From Podaxis mareebaensis (Eukaryota > Basidiomycota > Agaricomycetes > Agaricales > Agaricaceae), in contig JAEUWP010000176.1 in assembly GCA_018524725.1 (NCBI GenBank), positions 29,575-93,574 of the forward strand: a stretch of DNA of 64,000 nucleotides. Direction: 5' to 3'. The position numbers were made by a program, and so were the translations under genes. Under the pieces are notes generated by a model. It was not told the origin of the DNA. It searched no databases and saw only the letters and a program-made list of their open reading frames with translations. Shown piece after piece: positions 1-12,157 of the stretch. The stretch's first letter is position 1; every line of letters starts with the position of its first letter.

Positions 1-2460
1 TCCCCTAGCGGGGCGTCGTAAGCTGCCAGTCAACAAGAGTATCAGTTGGAGAAAACATACCGCTTTTCAATGCCCTGGAAATATTTGTCAGTAGTGTAGG
101 ACCAAGAGGATCGATACTAGAGCTCACATTTTCCTTCCATGCAAGCTGAGCTTTGAACTCGGTAAGACCAAACAAGATGATGACCGTGAAGTCAAGTTCA
201 AAGTATTGATTTCCATTCCTTCCAATCTTTGGTTTCAATTTATTGACGAGGCCAGAAACATCGGCATGTATCATGAAAACATCATAGAAGTTTGCTTTGA
301 AATGGACTATTAAATGATAATTATCCAAACAGGGATTGCCCGGACTTACCTTCGTCTTCATCTGTGAATTCTGGCGTCATAATGCGTCCCCGATAGCAAG
401 TGATACTTGTCGAAAGCTCTCCAAAATCCTCTCTCCTTGCAGCGTCCCTGATGAAGGGTGAGCGAAACTCTTGTGTCTCCGATACTTGCGTATTCTGCTC
501 TACGTCAGCAGAATGAATATGAGCTAAGAGTAGGGATAACCTTTGACAGTATATTGTTAAACGCCCCAGGTAACTCGAGTTCCCCAGCTAAGTCATAAAC
601 AGCGGTGGATCGGCGCTTTAAATGCGATTTCTTAGACGCGTTGTAAGCTTCCCCGCAGCGCACTCCATAAGTGTACTTGGCTACGCGAGTGCGTACTGAA
701 GGGCGTAGAAATCCAGCGATCGCACCGTCAGGCACGGCTTTGTTCCTTCATCTATTCTCAGCGGTCATAATTTGAAATACTGTTCTAACCGCTCACAAAT
801 GTGCATCGGATCGGTACACATTCACTCCGTAGTTCTTCAGCCTGCGCTGCAATTGGGTGAAAAGATAATCGCTTGCAGCGAAGCCTCCGACGAGGAACAC
901 GGTCTAAATTTGCATACCCGTTTACAGAGCCCATGCCCGAACGTAAAGGAAGAACATACAGATACTAGTTTCTTGGCAATTCCCCTTTGAGCCAAGACTG
1001 CATCGATAATACATTTGATAGATGGCTCGAAGAAACCCGCAATAAGGGTTCTAAGAAAGTGCTCAATAAGCCTAAGCTCGAGTATCGGAGACAGGCGGAT
1101 ATAGGCACACACCCATCTAGCTTTAACTGGCCTGCTCGAACGCCTAGTCTTGGATCCTTATCACGAGCACTTCCAAACTTGATATAGCTGGGATCATTTG
1201 GATCGCGAAACTGGATTTTTGTCGTCTTGTCGAATAATTTGGTTATAAAAGGGACATCTTCGTGGAAACGGGAACCTTGCAAGTATTCTTCAAGCCACAA
1301 TTAGCGTTGGCACTTTTGAATCTCCCCTCATTGACATACTGCCAAAGTGCTTTTTTGCTGCGTGTGTAACAAAGACAGAGCCCTTGAAGTAGGCTGAAAG
1401 AGGAGTCGGATAAGGGGCACGACACTCCCAAAATGCGGATTATGGGACTCACATTGAGATGGTGTGATCTCCTCGAACTCGTCGTTTGAGAAATCTTTGC
1501 GAGCATAAGTGCTGATATCCAAGGTTCCTCCACCTGCGTCAACGATTATAACGCCGTTTCCGTGCTGAAAGGAGCTTTAGTAAGTACACCTCAACTCAAT
1601 AGTAGAGGTAGGCATAGAAAGGATGGTACCTCGATCGATTCGTTCATCAATCCGTTGTCAATACAAAAGTTCAAGCTCGCCTCTCCCTCGGTGACGAACG
1701 ATATCCGCTCGTGTTCTGCCGGAGTGTCCGCAATGAGTCCTGCCTGTACTGCAGCCCTTCTCATCAGGGTCTGTTGTGCTCCCTCCCATGCATTCGGGTG
1801 TGATAAGATATACTGCACTTTCCCGGAAGCCAACATACTCGACCCATCGGGGCGTCGTTCTTCGATATATGCCCTAGCACACTTGTTCATGTACTTGAGA
1901 TAGTCTGCAAAAACGTCTACGGCGGTCTTTCCAGGAGGCAATCGCGGAATTTCTTCAGAGATGGTTGATGTGGCGCGCGTTCTTGGGCGAAGGTGGAGCT
2001 TGAACCTAAGAACGATTATGATTATTCGACCAAAACTTTGAAAACTTGGTGAAAATCATCACCATTCCGCTTTGACCCATTGCGCTTCCTCTGCGAGTGC
2101 TTCAATACCTTCTCGTTCCGTTTCCGCGCCGATTGCACGGGGAACCCCATCAGGTCCATAGTATATCACGGTAGGCACCTTCGCATCGCCTCCGACTTTG
2201 GTTCCTCCAGGGAATCTGGGTGTGAGACTTTATTATTACAGTGAGAAAGGAGGACAGCTGGGATTTTGGGACCTTGTTACAGGCTCTATCTTGGGCTCGC
2301 GGCCAGGATCGAGGATTCTGGTGCGTCGTAAATAGGCGAGGGTTACTTCAAGAAGATTCAGGGAAACATACGTATAGGATATACCACTGTATGTGGTGCC
2401 AACGTCAAAGGCGAAAACGAGCTGGCGCTCGGTACCGGTGTATGGGGGTCGAGCAGGCAT
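1..2460 (-). CDS. Hsp70-like ATPase, copy 1 (3' end cut by window)
   Basis: Multi-exon gene read leftwards from ATG at 2460. It encodes an actin-fold Hsp70-like ATPase of the divergent fungal, HSPA12-like type. The first exon carries the phosphate-1 loop FDVGTTYSGISYTY. A middle exon (about 1591-1941) has the conserved HPNAWEGAQQTLMRRAAVQAG block. The phosphate-2 motif DAGGGTLDIS lies near 1505-1560, and the adenosine motif LVGGFAASDYLF near 835-890. About twelve short introns interrupt it. The last intron donor follows the GIEKR codons near position 40, and an acceptor seems to lie at 5-6, so the final dozen or so codons (GPAEILYDTE.. in the paralogues) are outside the window. By comparison with copy 3 the full protein would be about 590 residues, all ATPase domain, with no C-terminal peptide-binding domain. 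Substrate and partner are unknown. No disabling change was seen. Confidence 0.85.
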
Positions 2461-2554
2461 TCCACCACTTGAGATGCTTCAGCCCCGTATTGCGATGTTT
2501 CCGCTTATATCGCACAGAACTTGAGTGCCAAAAGCCACGCTCATTGTGAAGGGT

Positions 2555-2628
2555 CACATCGTGTTGTCCGCATTGCAGAAGAAGAGCGTTCAATTACGAA
2601 GGACTCTCCTACATCACTGCGCATCTGC
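2555..2628 (-). promoter_or_regulatory. Shared upstream blocks of Hsp70-like copy 1
   Basis: Two short blocks about 95-170 bp upstream of the ATG are conserved with the other copies. Block 1 (2555-2584, containing CATCGTGTTGTCCGC) matches 8703-8730 upstream of copy 2. Block 2 (2613-2628, ATCACTGCGCATCTGC) matches 18417-18430 upstream of copy 4. Spacing to the start codon is similar in each. This could be core promoter or 5' UTR; the function is inferred only from conservation. Confidence 0.4.
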
Positions 2629-4170
2629 TAAGTGGAGGCTGCGCGTTGAGAGCTGAGCTCCGAAGAGAAGAAAGGTTTTCGTGCAGAGGCTATTATTGGA
2701 TAAGAAGCGCGTTTGCAGGGCGGCGAATGGCTGTCACCTGCCAAGTGACCGTATCCTCCATCAGACCCAGTGAAAGGTCCACTTGGACAAGTCAGAATGA
2801 TGGGGCCCGCCTATGGTCACTTCGGGGTCACGCACACTAATCCCGGAGTGGAGTTGTAGTATACAGTTAAGTCACAATGGTGGTTTTTCGAGATGGCACA
2901 ACTTGCGTACTTTTCTTGATTGCTTCCGTACCCGATTCGTACTTGCGCACGTCATGACCGAAATATACAGCCATTTCCCAGCAGGACATGCTTCAGATCT
3001 CCGCAGACATGATGCATGAACAAGAACTATAAAGTAGATAACAACACAGTCACTGTGTATACTCAAAGTGCCCTAAATGGCTTTTCATGTGGAAGGAAGT
3101 CTGAAAGCACATTCTAGCCACATAAAGGCACTTCCAGATGACACACAGGTTATACTTTCTGGGAAAAGAAAAGAGAATGGACTTGGGAGATAGACATCTT
3201 TGAGGGAGGGACCTGTACGTCGTTCGGCCTCTTTTCTCGAGGGTATTACACCCTAGCTCGGCTGAACCAATCAACGGGAACATGAGCAACTTTATTAAAT
3301 ACCAGAAAACAGCCCTAGTGGGCGAGGGGAGGCTCGAGCGCCGCATGCTTGCCCAGTGCCTGCTCACATACACCCAGTATGCCATCCACTTTAGGTAAGT
3401 TGGTCGGAGTTACTTGGTTAACAACCGAAGTTCCAAAACTGCAACTCGGTTACACAACGTTTATCATCTCACATCATATTGCACAGTGTAATCATCAATC
3501 AGCCAATGCTTACAGCGCAAACAATCCCACACCTGCTACCTCTAGCAAGCCAACCTGCCGCACCGGCCCATTCATCGCTCACACTCACTGCCCAGCGCTC
3601 ATCGTTGACACCAGCACCACCATTTTACCCTTTGATACCTAGCCCTTCCCCTTGCAATTCGCACATATCACTCGCCATACCACCCCAGTAACACCGTAAT
3701 CCCAAGCAATCCACGAGAATTCTTCATCTCTCAACAGCTGCGGCCCTTCCGGGATCTTACACTGACCTCGTTACACAATTCACCAACAGCTAGGCACTCT
3801 GGGAGAAACCCATCCCATGGTTGCGCGTCAATCATGAGAAAACAAGCAGTGTACAGGGGAACGCCCAAACTCCGTATATCAAAACCGAAATATGCGCTCA
3901 ACCCTACTAAAGCACTTTTCTCGAAGCTGATATTCCTTATGGCATGTGGCGCATCAGTCAAATTCATAGCCAAAACATACTCTTATTTCGGGTGGCGGCC
4001 GCTCGTTATTTTATAGTATCAGGGTAAAACGCAGCCGGAGCACATCACGGAGTTGTATCTAGCGCGTGAGTTTATATGCTAATCTTGGTACGCTGTCGGG
4101 TTATGTTGAATACCAGGGGACAACGAAGAGATTAAAAGGACTCGGGGCTTCAACGGCATCCACGGCTACC
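2629..4170. other. Intergenic, no gene recognised
   Basis: Divergent intergenic region between the start of Hsp70-like copy 1 (minus) and the DUF6533 gene (plus). It holds only short overlapping open frames with no recognisable protein family. The pyrimidine-rich stretch 3500-3690 on the plus strand yields a Pro/Thr/Ser-rich frame that looks like composition rather than a gene. Promoters for both flanking genes must lie here, but no specific site could be identified. Confidence 0.6.
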
Positions 4171-5441
4171 ATGTCCAGCCTCCCCAACCCCGACACCTAC
4201 CTCAATCACTTCTCACCCTCTCAGGCGGCCCAATTTGAGGCGACCAGAAACCTATGTCTCGCAGTGCTCGGTGTAAGTAACATTGTTCTTTCCCTCATGT
4301 TGATGAACCAGTGGTGGGTCTCTAATTGCTTCTAGGCAACGCTATGGGATATCTTTATCTACATCCCGGATGACATTAGAATCTTGCGCCAGAGGCCTAT
4401 TCGTGTTGTGACTCTATGCTTTGTATTTTCAAGGTTAGCTCGATAGCTGTTGGGAAAGTCAAAGAGCTCCTCAAAAAGACCTAGGTTATTCGCTTTAATT
4501 TATGTCCTACTTGCGGTGGTCGAGCTCAGTGAGTTTTGTCTTCTAAAGTTAAATTTACGACAACACTTCGTCAATCAGCTACTCCAGTAGAAAGTTGCAG
4601 CAGCATGGTCATAAGCATTGGCATTGTATGCATCTTGGCTATTGCATGCACCTCTTTCCTATTCCTTCAGCGTGTGCGGGCGGTATACGCCCATAATCGA
4701 TGGGTCCAAGGCGCCTTCGCTATCTTGTGGCTTGCCTGCAGCGCTGTCATGTCTATTGCCTCGTTTGCAGCGAAGTCAACGCACGCACCAGGCACCGGAT
4801 ATTGCGTCTACTCTCAAGTAGACCGTTATCTGGCCGCTGGAGGGTTCATGGTATTCTCCTTTGACACCCTTGTCTTTCTGGCGATTTCGTACCAAATTGC
4901 GTCCTCGCACAACTGCCTCGACGTTGGGGTTACTTGGGATACTCTGGTATCAGGGCGAGCACTTCCTCGGCTTTCACGGGCTGTCCTCCAAGGAGGGCAG
5001 CAATATTATCTGTAAGTACACTCTCCTTGGCCTTCCTTCAATCCTCTGATTTTCTTTTGTAGAATAACCATCTGTCTCAATCTTCCGCTTGCAATCCTGA
5101 TCGTTCTCCCATCGACTCCTCCAATCTACAAGCTTATGCTGGCCTTTCCATCGCTACCTCTCAGGGCTTCGATGGCTTGCCGTGTATTCCGCAATATGAA
5201 GACACACGACTTACAGCTCGAAGCCCAGAGCCAGATATCTAATGTCATCTTTGCCACCCTCCCTCCAGCTCAAAAATCTATGTTAGGTCCTCCTGACACA
5301 ACTCAGTCTATTTTGCAGTCTCAGAGCCAATATGCATCTGCCACGCCTTCGCAGACACAAAACATGGTGGCACGCGAGTCCGACACAGCGACCCACCAAA
5401 CGTTTGAGATTAGGTTTCCCACGCGCGGCATCCATGTCTGA
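4171..5441 (+). CDS. DUF6533 seven-helix membrane protein, copy 1
   Basis: ATG at 4171 was chosen because the paralogues at 43799 and 46185 begin at the same residue (MSSLPNPDTYLNHFSP here). Exons: about 4171-4272, 4336-4433, then a short exon ending in the ELS codons near 4529, the long central exon to about 5011, and the last exon from about 5063. The N-terminal part reads LAVLG, ATLWDIFIYIPDDIRI, the DUF6533 pattern of a helix followed by an E/DxR turn. Further hydrophobic helices follow (MVISIGIVCILAIACTSFLF; YLAAGGFMVFSFDTLVFLAI; ITICLNLPLAILIVLP), about seven in all, so it should sit in a membrane. Function of the family is unknown. The last ~17 residues seem shifted out of frame relative to the paralogues, giving an early TGA after FPTRGIHV. 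It lies between two Hsp70-like genes. Confidence 0.8.
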
Positions 5442-6077
5442 CTTGTCTAGTTCGAACGCGTGCGAATATGTAGTCTAAATTTCTGGGATACACTCGCCTC
5501 TACTAGACTTTCGGTTGACCGCTTCCCCATCCATTCGCGATTAGTTAGGTTTAGCTTCACCACTAGTGTATAACTTGTAATTAATATTCTTTGCCAGCTA
5601 ATACGTTCGTCCCATGCATACCTTGAGCAACACAATAGAACATCACATTGCTATTGAGTTAAAGATACGATTTTCCGGGCGAAGAGGTTGTGTCTTGCTC
5701 CCGTAGCATGTCCCCTTGGGAGCAACCTGGGACCCCACGTTGGACTTTGCCAGTCTCAGCCTATGCTAGGCAGGCCTATTCATTTGTTGTCGATTGTGAG
5801 TGAGGTCTTTGTGAACAGACTTCAACCGGCGTCCTATAGAGACCTAGATCTTGTACTTTACAAGTTGCAACAGAAGCACATTCAAACCTAAAACATAACA
5901 TATCAAAAGTTACCTATCTCCATCTCTCAACGGTCGCCAAATGAACCAATACGAGACCTCTCAAGCCAACTATGAAAGTCAGAGTCGTCCAAGAGTCCGG
6001 TCTCGAGTCATCTACAATAGCTAACCGAAATGGGGCTACTGGAGGTGACTAGGGTACGGTGCGAATCTCACTGGGAA
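5442..6077. other. Intergenic, convergent
   Basis: Between the ends of the DUF6533 gene (plus) and Hsp70-like copy 2 (minus). The first 30 bases still resemble the C-terminal codons of the DUF6533 paralogues in another frame (see findings). No gene or RNA is recognised in the rest. Confidence 0.6.
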
Positions 6078-8605
6078 TCACATTATATACTCGATCTCGG
6101 TGTCGAACAAAATTTGGGCAGGGCCGCTAAAATATCTCATTAGCCCATCAATCCGTCACCGAAGTAACAGCAAGCATACCGTTTCTCAACTCCCTGGAAA
6201 CGATTCAGTGCCAGCGATCGATTAGAGGATATGGGGAAGAAAGAATGATAAGGAAACATACGTTTTCTTCCCATGCATATTGAGCTTTGAACTCCGTCAC
6301 ACCAAACAAGATAATAATGTTATACTCGAGCCTGAAATAGCGCACGCCTCGATTACGAGAAATCGGCTTTAGGTCATTGATGACGTTGGAAAGGTCTGCA
6401 CGGACTGTAAACATATCATGGAAGTTCTCTTTCAAGCAATCAATCAGTCAGTTCCAAGTCAATGACGCATGCGCTTGTGGCTAACCTGTATCCTGGTCCA
6501 CGAATCTCGGGAGCGAGATAGGGTTTCCTCTGTAGCATGTGATAGAAGATTTGTGCTCCGACTCCAAGTCAGCTTTACAATAAGCCTCCTCGCAGAACGA
6601 AGAACGAAACTCCTGTGTATCTGACACCTGCGTACCCTGAAACGAACTTCAATCAGCAGGGCGAACACGAAGACGTTGATCACCGCCACCTTCCGCAAGA
6701 TTGTCGAGAATGCTCCTGGTAACATGAGTTTCCCGCTCACACTACAGAAGATGTTGCGTGAACGTTTAATGTGTTCACGATCAAGACGGTCGTACTGCGT
6801 ACAGCAACGAACACCGTAGGTGCACTTTGCTACACGAGTGCGCACGTATGGACGTAGGTAACCTGCTATCGCTCCGTCAGGTACTGCTTTGTTCCTGATC
6901 CCTCGTTTAGTAGTAATCAGCAGCTAGAGGTTTCTTGGACACTGACAAAGGGGCGTCCCGTGCGCGATAAACATTGAATCCACGCCATCGCAGTCTTTCT
7001 TGTAACTCGTTATATAGGTAATCGCTTTCAGCGAAGCCGCCGACGAGGAAAATGGCCTGAGGATCATCATTTATACAGAATTCGTTCGAAAATTCTGATA
7101 ATACTCACAGATACCGCTCTGCAGGCCAATCGGCGCTGTTCCATCACGGCATCAATAATGCACTGTACTGAAGGCGCAAAGAAACCGGCGACCACAGCTC
7201 TAACGAGATAGTAAATTATTTTGGAGCTGCCTCCCGTCAGGAAAATCGGAACACGTACCCATCCAATTTCAATTGACCCTTTCGGATACCTAGGTTTGGG
7301 TCCCTTTTACTAGCGTTCCCAAACCTAATATATTGAGGATCGTTCGGGTCCCGGAAACTGAGCTTTGTCGTCTTGTCGAACTTCTCTGCCATGAAAGAGA
7401 CGTCGTCGTGGAAGGACGAACCTAGGAGGTATTCTGTAAAGCCACTCAATATCAGGAGGTTCCCATGGTTTAATCGCACCGTACATACCATCGAGATATT
7501 TCTCTGCGGCTCGTGTAACAAAGACGGAGCCCTTGAAGTAAGCTGGCGGGAAACCCCTAATTCAGCCGCTCGTTTATCCTACTGACAAAGCAGAAACTTA
7601 CACTGGGTAGCTGCGATCTCTTCGTATTCGTCTTTGGAATACTCTTTGTGTGCGTAAGTACTGATATCCAAGGTTCCTCCGCCAGCATCTACAATTATGA
7701 CACCCTCGCCTCGCTGTCAATTATAATGAATTAGACGTTCCTTGAGCAAGATAAGAGAGAGGATACCCTCATAGAATCTGTCACCAAGCCTTTTTCAATA
7801 CAAAAGTTCAGGCTGGCTTCGCCTTCGGTAATGAAGGAGATCCGTGCATGATCGCTGGGAGTGTCCGTAATCAACCCAGCCTGAACGGCGGCCTTCCTCA
7901 TGAGAGTTTGTTGTGCTCCTTCCCATGCGTTTGGGTGCGATAAGATAAACTCAACGTTTGCTGAGGCCAGAAGACTTCGACCGTCCATGTGTGTCTCTTG
8001 GATATAGTTCCTAGCACATTGATTCAGATACCGGAGAAAGTCAGCGAAAACGTCCACGGCAGTTTTTCCAGCGGGTAGAGGTGGAATATCTTCAGAAACG
8101 AATGCTGTCGTCTGATTCCTAGGTCGAAGGTGGAGCTTGAACCTGAAAACAGTTTGAGCGCCCAATTTCTCTGAGAACCTTGGAGACGATACCATTCTGC
8201 CTTGACCCATCGTTCCTTGCCAGTGAAGACTTCGATTCCTTCCCGCTCTATCTCGGCACCTATCGCGCGGGGAGTCCCGTCGGGTCCATAGTATATCACT
8301 GTAGGCACCTTGGCGTCTCCTCCCACTTTGGCCTGCCCGGAATACCTGACATAGACGCATTCTCAGTGGCGACGAAGTGGGTGGTATATAAGGCGCCTGA
8401 CCTTGTCACAGGCTTGATTTCAGGCTTGCGACCAGGATCGAGAATTCTGGGGCACAGCAGCTATATCAGCAACCATCATGATACCTACACTGGTTTGTTT
8501 GGGAACATACGTGTAGGATATGCCACTGTACGTGGTACCAACGTCGAATGCAAGAACAAGCTTACGCTCAGTACCGGTGTAGGGGGACCAACTTGAAGAC
8601 GGCAT
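6078..8605 (-). CDS. Hsp70-like ATPase, copy 2
   Basis: Intron-rich gene from ATG at 8605 (MPSSSWSPYTGTERKLVLAF) to TGA at 6078-6080, after FDTEIEYIM. Motifs in order: phosphate-1 loop FDVGTTYSGISYTY (about 8520-8570), the HPNAWEGAQQTLMRKAAVQAG block (about 7870-7950), phosphate-2 DAGGGTLDISTYA (about 7655-7700), the adenosine motif LVGGFAESDYLY (about 7015-7060), DGAIAGYLRPYVRTRVAK (about 6830-6890) and the C-terminal FGVTEFKAQYAWEEN. An ATPase fold only, as in the other copies, with no substrate-binding domain. The last intron (about 53 bp, GTATGC..TTTTAG) splits the GVEKR/GPAQILF codons as in copies 3 and 4. No frameshift or premature stop was found. The copies differ at many residues, so they are not very recent duplicates. 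Confidence 0.87.
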
Positions 8606-9126
8606 GTCGATGCGTCAATAGTTTCCAACTGGACGGCGTAACCCTCCTAATTATATCAGTCCAGGTTCAAGCGCTCAAGATCAGCTGAGACCGCTAAGAT
8701 CTGCATCGTGTTGTCCGCGTTGTAAAGAAGGCTTTTCAAACAGTGGGGTTCGCTGCGCAAGCTGCGGATTGTGCCTAAATGAATGGAGAACACCAAGGTT
8801 TGATCACCCCACCTTCTGTAAACACCAAGTCAGAAGTCAGAGTTTGAGGGTGTTTACGACCTCAGCGACATGTCATCCCTCCCTGTCTAATGTAACAGAG
8901 TCTCTCTGCCTCATTCTGAGCGAAGGTAGTAGTCTTTGACTATCCATCACAATGAGCTCAAGCACGTGAATAACACTGAGAAAGCTCGCCGCTTCTCAAA
9001 AGAAACGGAACGTAGTACCACCTCACATTCATGGGATCCGGAGCGTAATTCTGGTAGTAATAGGTTTGGATTCGGAAGGAGTAGTAAACGTACAACCGAC
9101 AGAGAAGCTACAGCGGAGGAACCAAA
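8606..9126. other. Intergenic with conserved upstream blocks of copy 2
   Basis: Between the start of Hsp70-like copy 2 and the end of copy 3. It contains block 1 (8703-8730, GCATCGTGTTGTCCGC) and block 2 (8749-8770, around CTGCGCAAGCTGCGGATT), shared with the upstream regions of copies 1 and 4, about 100-165 bp before the ATG. Nothing else recognised. Confidence 0.5.
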
Positions 9127-11606
9127 TCACATTTGGTACTCGGCCTCGGTGTCGTACAAGATTTCGGCAGGACCTCTGGTATCTTCGTTAGTCGTCGTCT
9201 CCGCATGTCGGGAAAAATAGAACGCACCGCTTTTCGACTCCCTAGAAAATGGCAATGATCAACTGGGGGGTAACCAAGGGCATAGAGCAAAGCAACAAAG
9301 ACGTACGTTTTCCCTCCAAGCATACTGAGCTTTGAACTCGGTGGTCCCAAATAAGATGATGACGTCAAAGTCAAGTCTGAAGTAATGCCTTCCTGGAGTC
9401 GAACTCCGTGGCTGTAATTTCTTGATAACACCAGACAGGTCGGCACGAATCTTGAAGATATCATGGAAGTTGCCTAAGTTTCCACGGGACAAGTTAATTA
9501 AGGATAAACGATAGCAAGCACCACAACTTGCTTGGATCCTGATCGACGAACTCCGGACACGGCAAAGTGCCCCGGTAACACGTAATAGATGTCGTATTGT
9601 CTTTTTTCAGGCCAGATTTCCTGGGGGCTTCTTGGAAGAATGCCGAGCGGAACTCTTGCGTTTCTGAGACTTTGGTGTCCTGCATAATGTGAGAAACTCA
9701 AAATGGGAACAAAAGAAGAGAAAGAATACCTTAGAGAGCACCCTCCAGAACCCCCCAGGAATCCTAAACTCTCCGCTGAAAAGATGAGTGCCAGTGGCTA
9801 AGCGTTTGACATGTTCCGCTTTTGAAGGGTCGTAAATCAAGTTACTCCGTACTCCGTAACTAAACTTCGCCACCCGAGTGCGCACTGTGGGACGCAGAGA
9901 ACCTGCAATTGCACCATCTGGAACTGCCTTGTTCCTTCGAAGCACTATGGATTTAGATATCGACTGGTAGGTGCTACACCACTCACACATGCGCATCCGG
10001 ACGGTGAACGTTCAGTCCGCGTGATTGTAATCTCTCCTGTAATTGGGCGAAGAGATAGTCGCTTGCCGCAAAGCCACCGACAAGGAAGACAGTCTGCGCT
10101 GAATTGATCAAGAATCTTATCCACAGAGGTCGACACTTACGGAAATCTTCTGGGAAGAAAGTCGCTTCTGCTCGTCCACTGCATCAACAATACATTGTAT
10201 TGACGGCTCAAAGAAGTTGGCGATAATATTGCTGTAGGAGAGGTGTGTCGGACCTCGCCTAGTCACAGCCACGAAGGGACACGTACCCATCCAACCTAAG
10301 TTGACCAGCTCGGATACCCAGGTCTGGATCCCTATCGCGAACATTCCCAAATTTGATGTATTGGGGATCTGTCGGATCACGGAAGGCGAGCTTTGTAGCT
10401 TTGTCGAACTTCTCCGCCATGACAGGGACGTCTTCGTGGAAGCGAGAGCCCGAGAGGAATTCTGGGAGAAGGCCATCACTGCCAAGCCCGGTGCCGTGAA
10501 CTGGCGAACGTACCATCCAAATATCTTTTCGCTGCCCGAGTGACGAACACCGACCCCTTAAAGTAGGCTGAAGTGCAACTGAATTAGCCCATGGAATAAA
10601 AGAGAGGGCAGTAAACTCACATTGAGCTGCTGCGATTTCTTCATACTCATCATTTGGAGACCCTTTCCGTGCGTAAGTGCTGATGTCCAATGTCCCTCCA
10701 CCAGCATCTACGATGGTGACGCCGTCTCCTCGCTAACCAGTCAATCAGTTCAGTCAAATATATGAACATACGATACAAACTCGTACTCTGAGGGACTCAT
10801 TCGCCAAACCGTTGTCAATGCAAAAGTTCAAGCTGGCCTCGCCTTCAGTAACGAATGATATTCGCGCTTGATCTTTTGGATTGTCCGCAATTAGCCCCGC
10901 CTGCACAGCAGCCTTCCTCATGAGAGTTTGTTGAGCTCCCTCCCATGCATTCGGATGTGTTAATATATACTCGAATTTGCCCGACGCCAATAAGCTAGCA
11001 CCATCGACATGTGTTTCTTCAATGTAAATCTTCGCGCACTGATTCAAATATTTGAGAAAATCAGCGAAAACGTCAACCACGGTTTTCCCGCGAGGTAATG
11101 GTGGGATGTCATCAGAAACGGATGCCGAGGTACGGGTCTTGGGTCGCAAATGAAGCTTGAACCTAACCGGGTCTTCAACGGCGTTCCAACGTGTGAGGGG
11201 AGAGGACATTACCATTCAGCTTTCTCCCACTCTGCTTCTTCAGCAAGTGCTTCAATCCCTTCTCTTTCCGTCTCTGCACCTATTGCGCGCGGAATCCCGT
11301 CTGGTCCGTAGTATATCACAGTCGGGACCTTGGCGTCTCCTCCAACCTTGGCTCCGCCGGGAAACCTGCGTCAGGCAATGATCAATAGCAGGAAGGAAAA
11401 CGACAGTGTGTAATACCTTGTCACCGGCTTTATCTCGGGTTCGCGGCCAGGATCGAGGATCCTAGGGTGATGTTTTCGTGGTCAATAACTGACTTCAGCA
11501 TGCTTTAAGCCACCTACGTATAGGATATACCACTGTACGTTGTCCCAACGTCAAAAGCAAGGACAAGCTTGCGTTCGGTGCCTTGGTAAGGGAAACGTGT
11601 AGGCAT
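9127..11606 (-). CDS. Hsp70-like ATPase, copy 3
   Basis: Starts at ATG 11606 (MPTRFPYQGTERKLVLAF) and ends at TGA 9127-9129 after YDTEAEYQM. Joining the exons by eye gives about 590 residues over about thirteen exons. Landmarks: phosphate-1 FDVGTTYSGISYT (about 11515-11560), KVPTVIYYGPDG (about 11305-11340), GKTVVDVFADFLKYLNQ and HPNAWEGAQQTLMRKAAVQAG (about 10890-11090), phosphate-2 DAGGGTLDISTYARK (about 10665-10715), DPQYIKFGN (about 10345-10375), adenosine motif LVGGFAASDYLF (about 10050-10100), and FGTTEFKAQYAWREN near the C-terminus. The ATPase core looks complete, so ATP binding is expected. The client, if any, is unknown. This copy is the closest of the four to the fossil at 38757-41295. 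Confidence 0.87.
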
Positions 11607-12157
11607 CCTGATAGTCTACAACTTCAGTGTCTGCACTATTCCCGGACCTGTTTCTCAAAGCTCGCGGACTTTTGGAGTCAACCGTTGAGTTTGAAGGGCA
11701 TCTGCATCACGTTTCCCACGTTGTAGGGAATGTTCCTGACGGGGAGGTGTCTCGGCGCTCAAAGCAACTGTGGTTGAGAACTGAGAGCCTGGGAAAACGC
11801 CCGACTTACGGCGTAGGTCATATTTAGCATGATGCATTTCGATCAAACGCAATGGCTTGTGAACACTGCATGGCTGATAAGGATCGAGGAGCATTGAGAA
11901 GCTCTTTGATCGAAAGAAGAACCAGAGGTCACAGCATGGCAACAATGCGCTTGAACCAATAAGGCCTACTGCAAATCGCTGTGTGGATTTCGTGGAATTC
12001 GAACAGTCTATATTTTCTGCCCCAGCAAGTTCCGTGAGGGTCCGATATGGTTTGTGGAATCCGGAAAATCAAAAACAGATTTAAAAGGAGGACGAAGAAA
12101 AAACTGTAATCCTTCTATCATTCATCATATGATCATCCAGGCGTACTCAAAGTCCTC
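11607..12157. other. Intergenic, upstream of Hsp70-like copy 3
   Basis: A stretch at about 11702-11730 (CATCACGTTTCCCACGTTG) looks like a diverged form of upstream block 1 of the other Hsp70-like copies, at the expected distance from the ATG. No gene is seen between there and the end of the NACHT gene. Confidence 0.4.

Noticed and set aside
3349..3691. Pro/Ser/Thr-rich plus-strand frames upstream of the first DUF6533 gene
   Set aside because: Two overlapping frames are open at once because of a pyrimidine-rich composition; no conserved features and no paralogue in the window.
9395..9425. tRNA-like GAGTCGAACTCC stretch
   Set aside because: It lies inside a coding exon of Hsp70-like copy 3, and no cloverleaf with acceptor and anticodon arms can be drawn around it.
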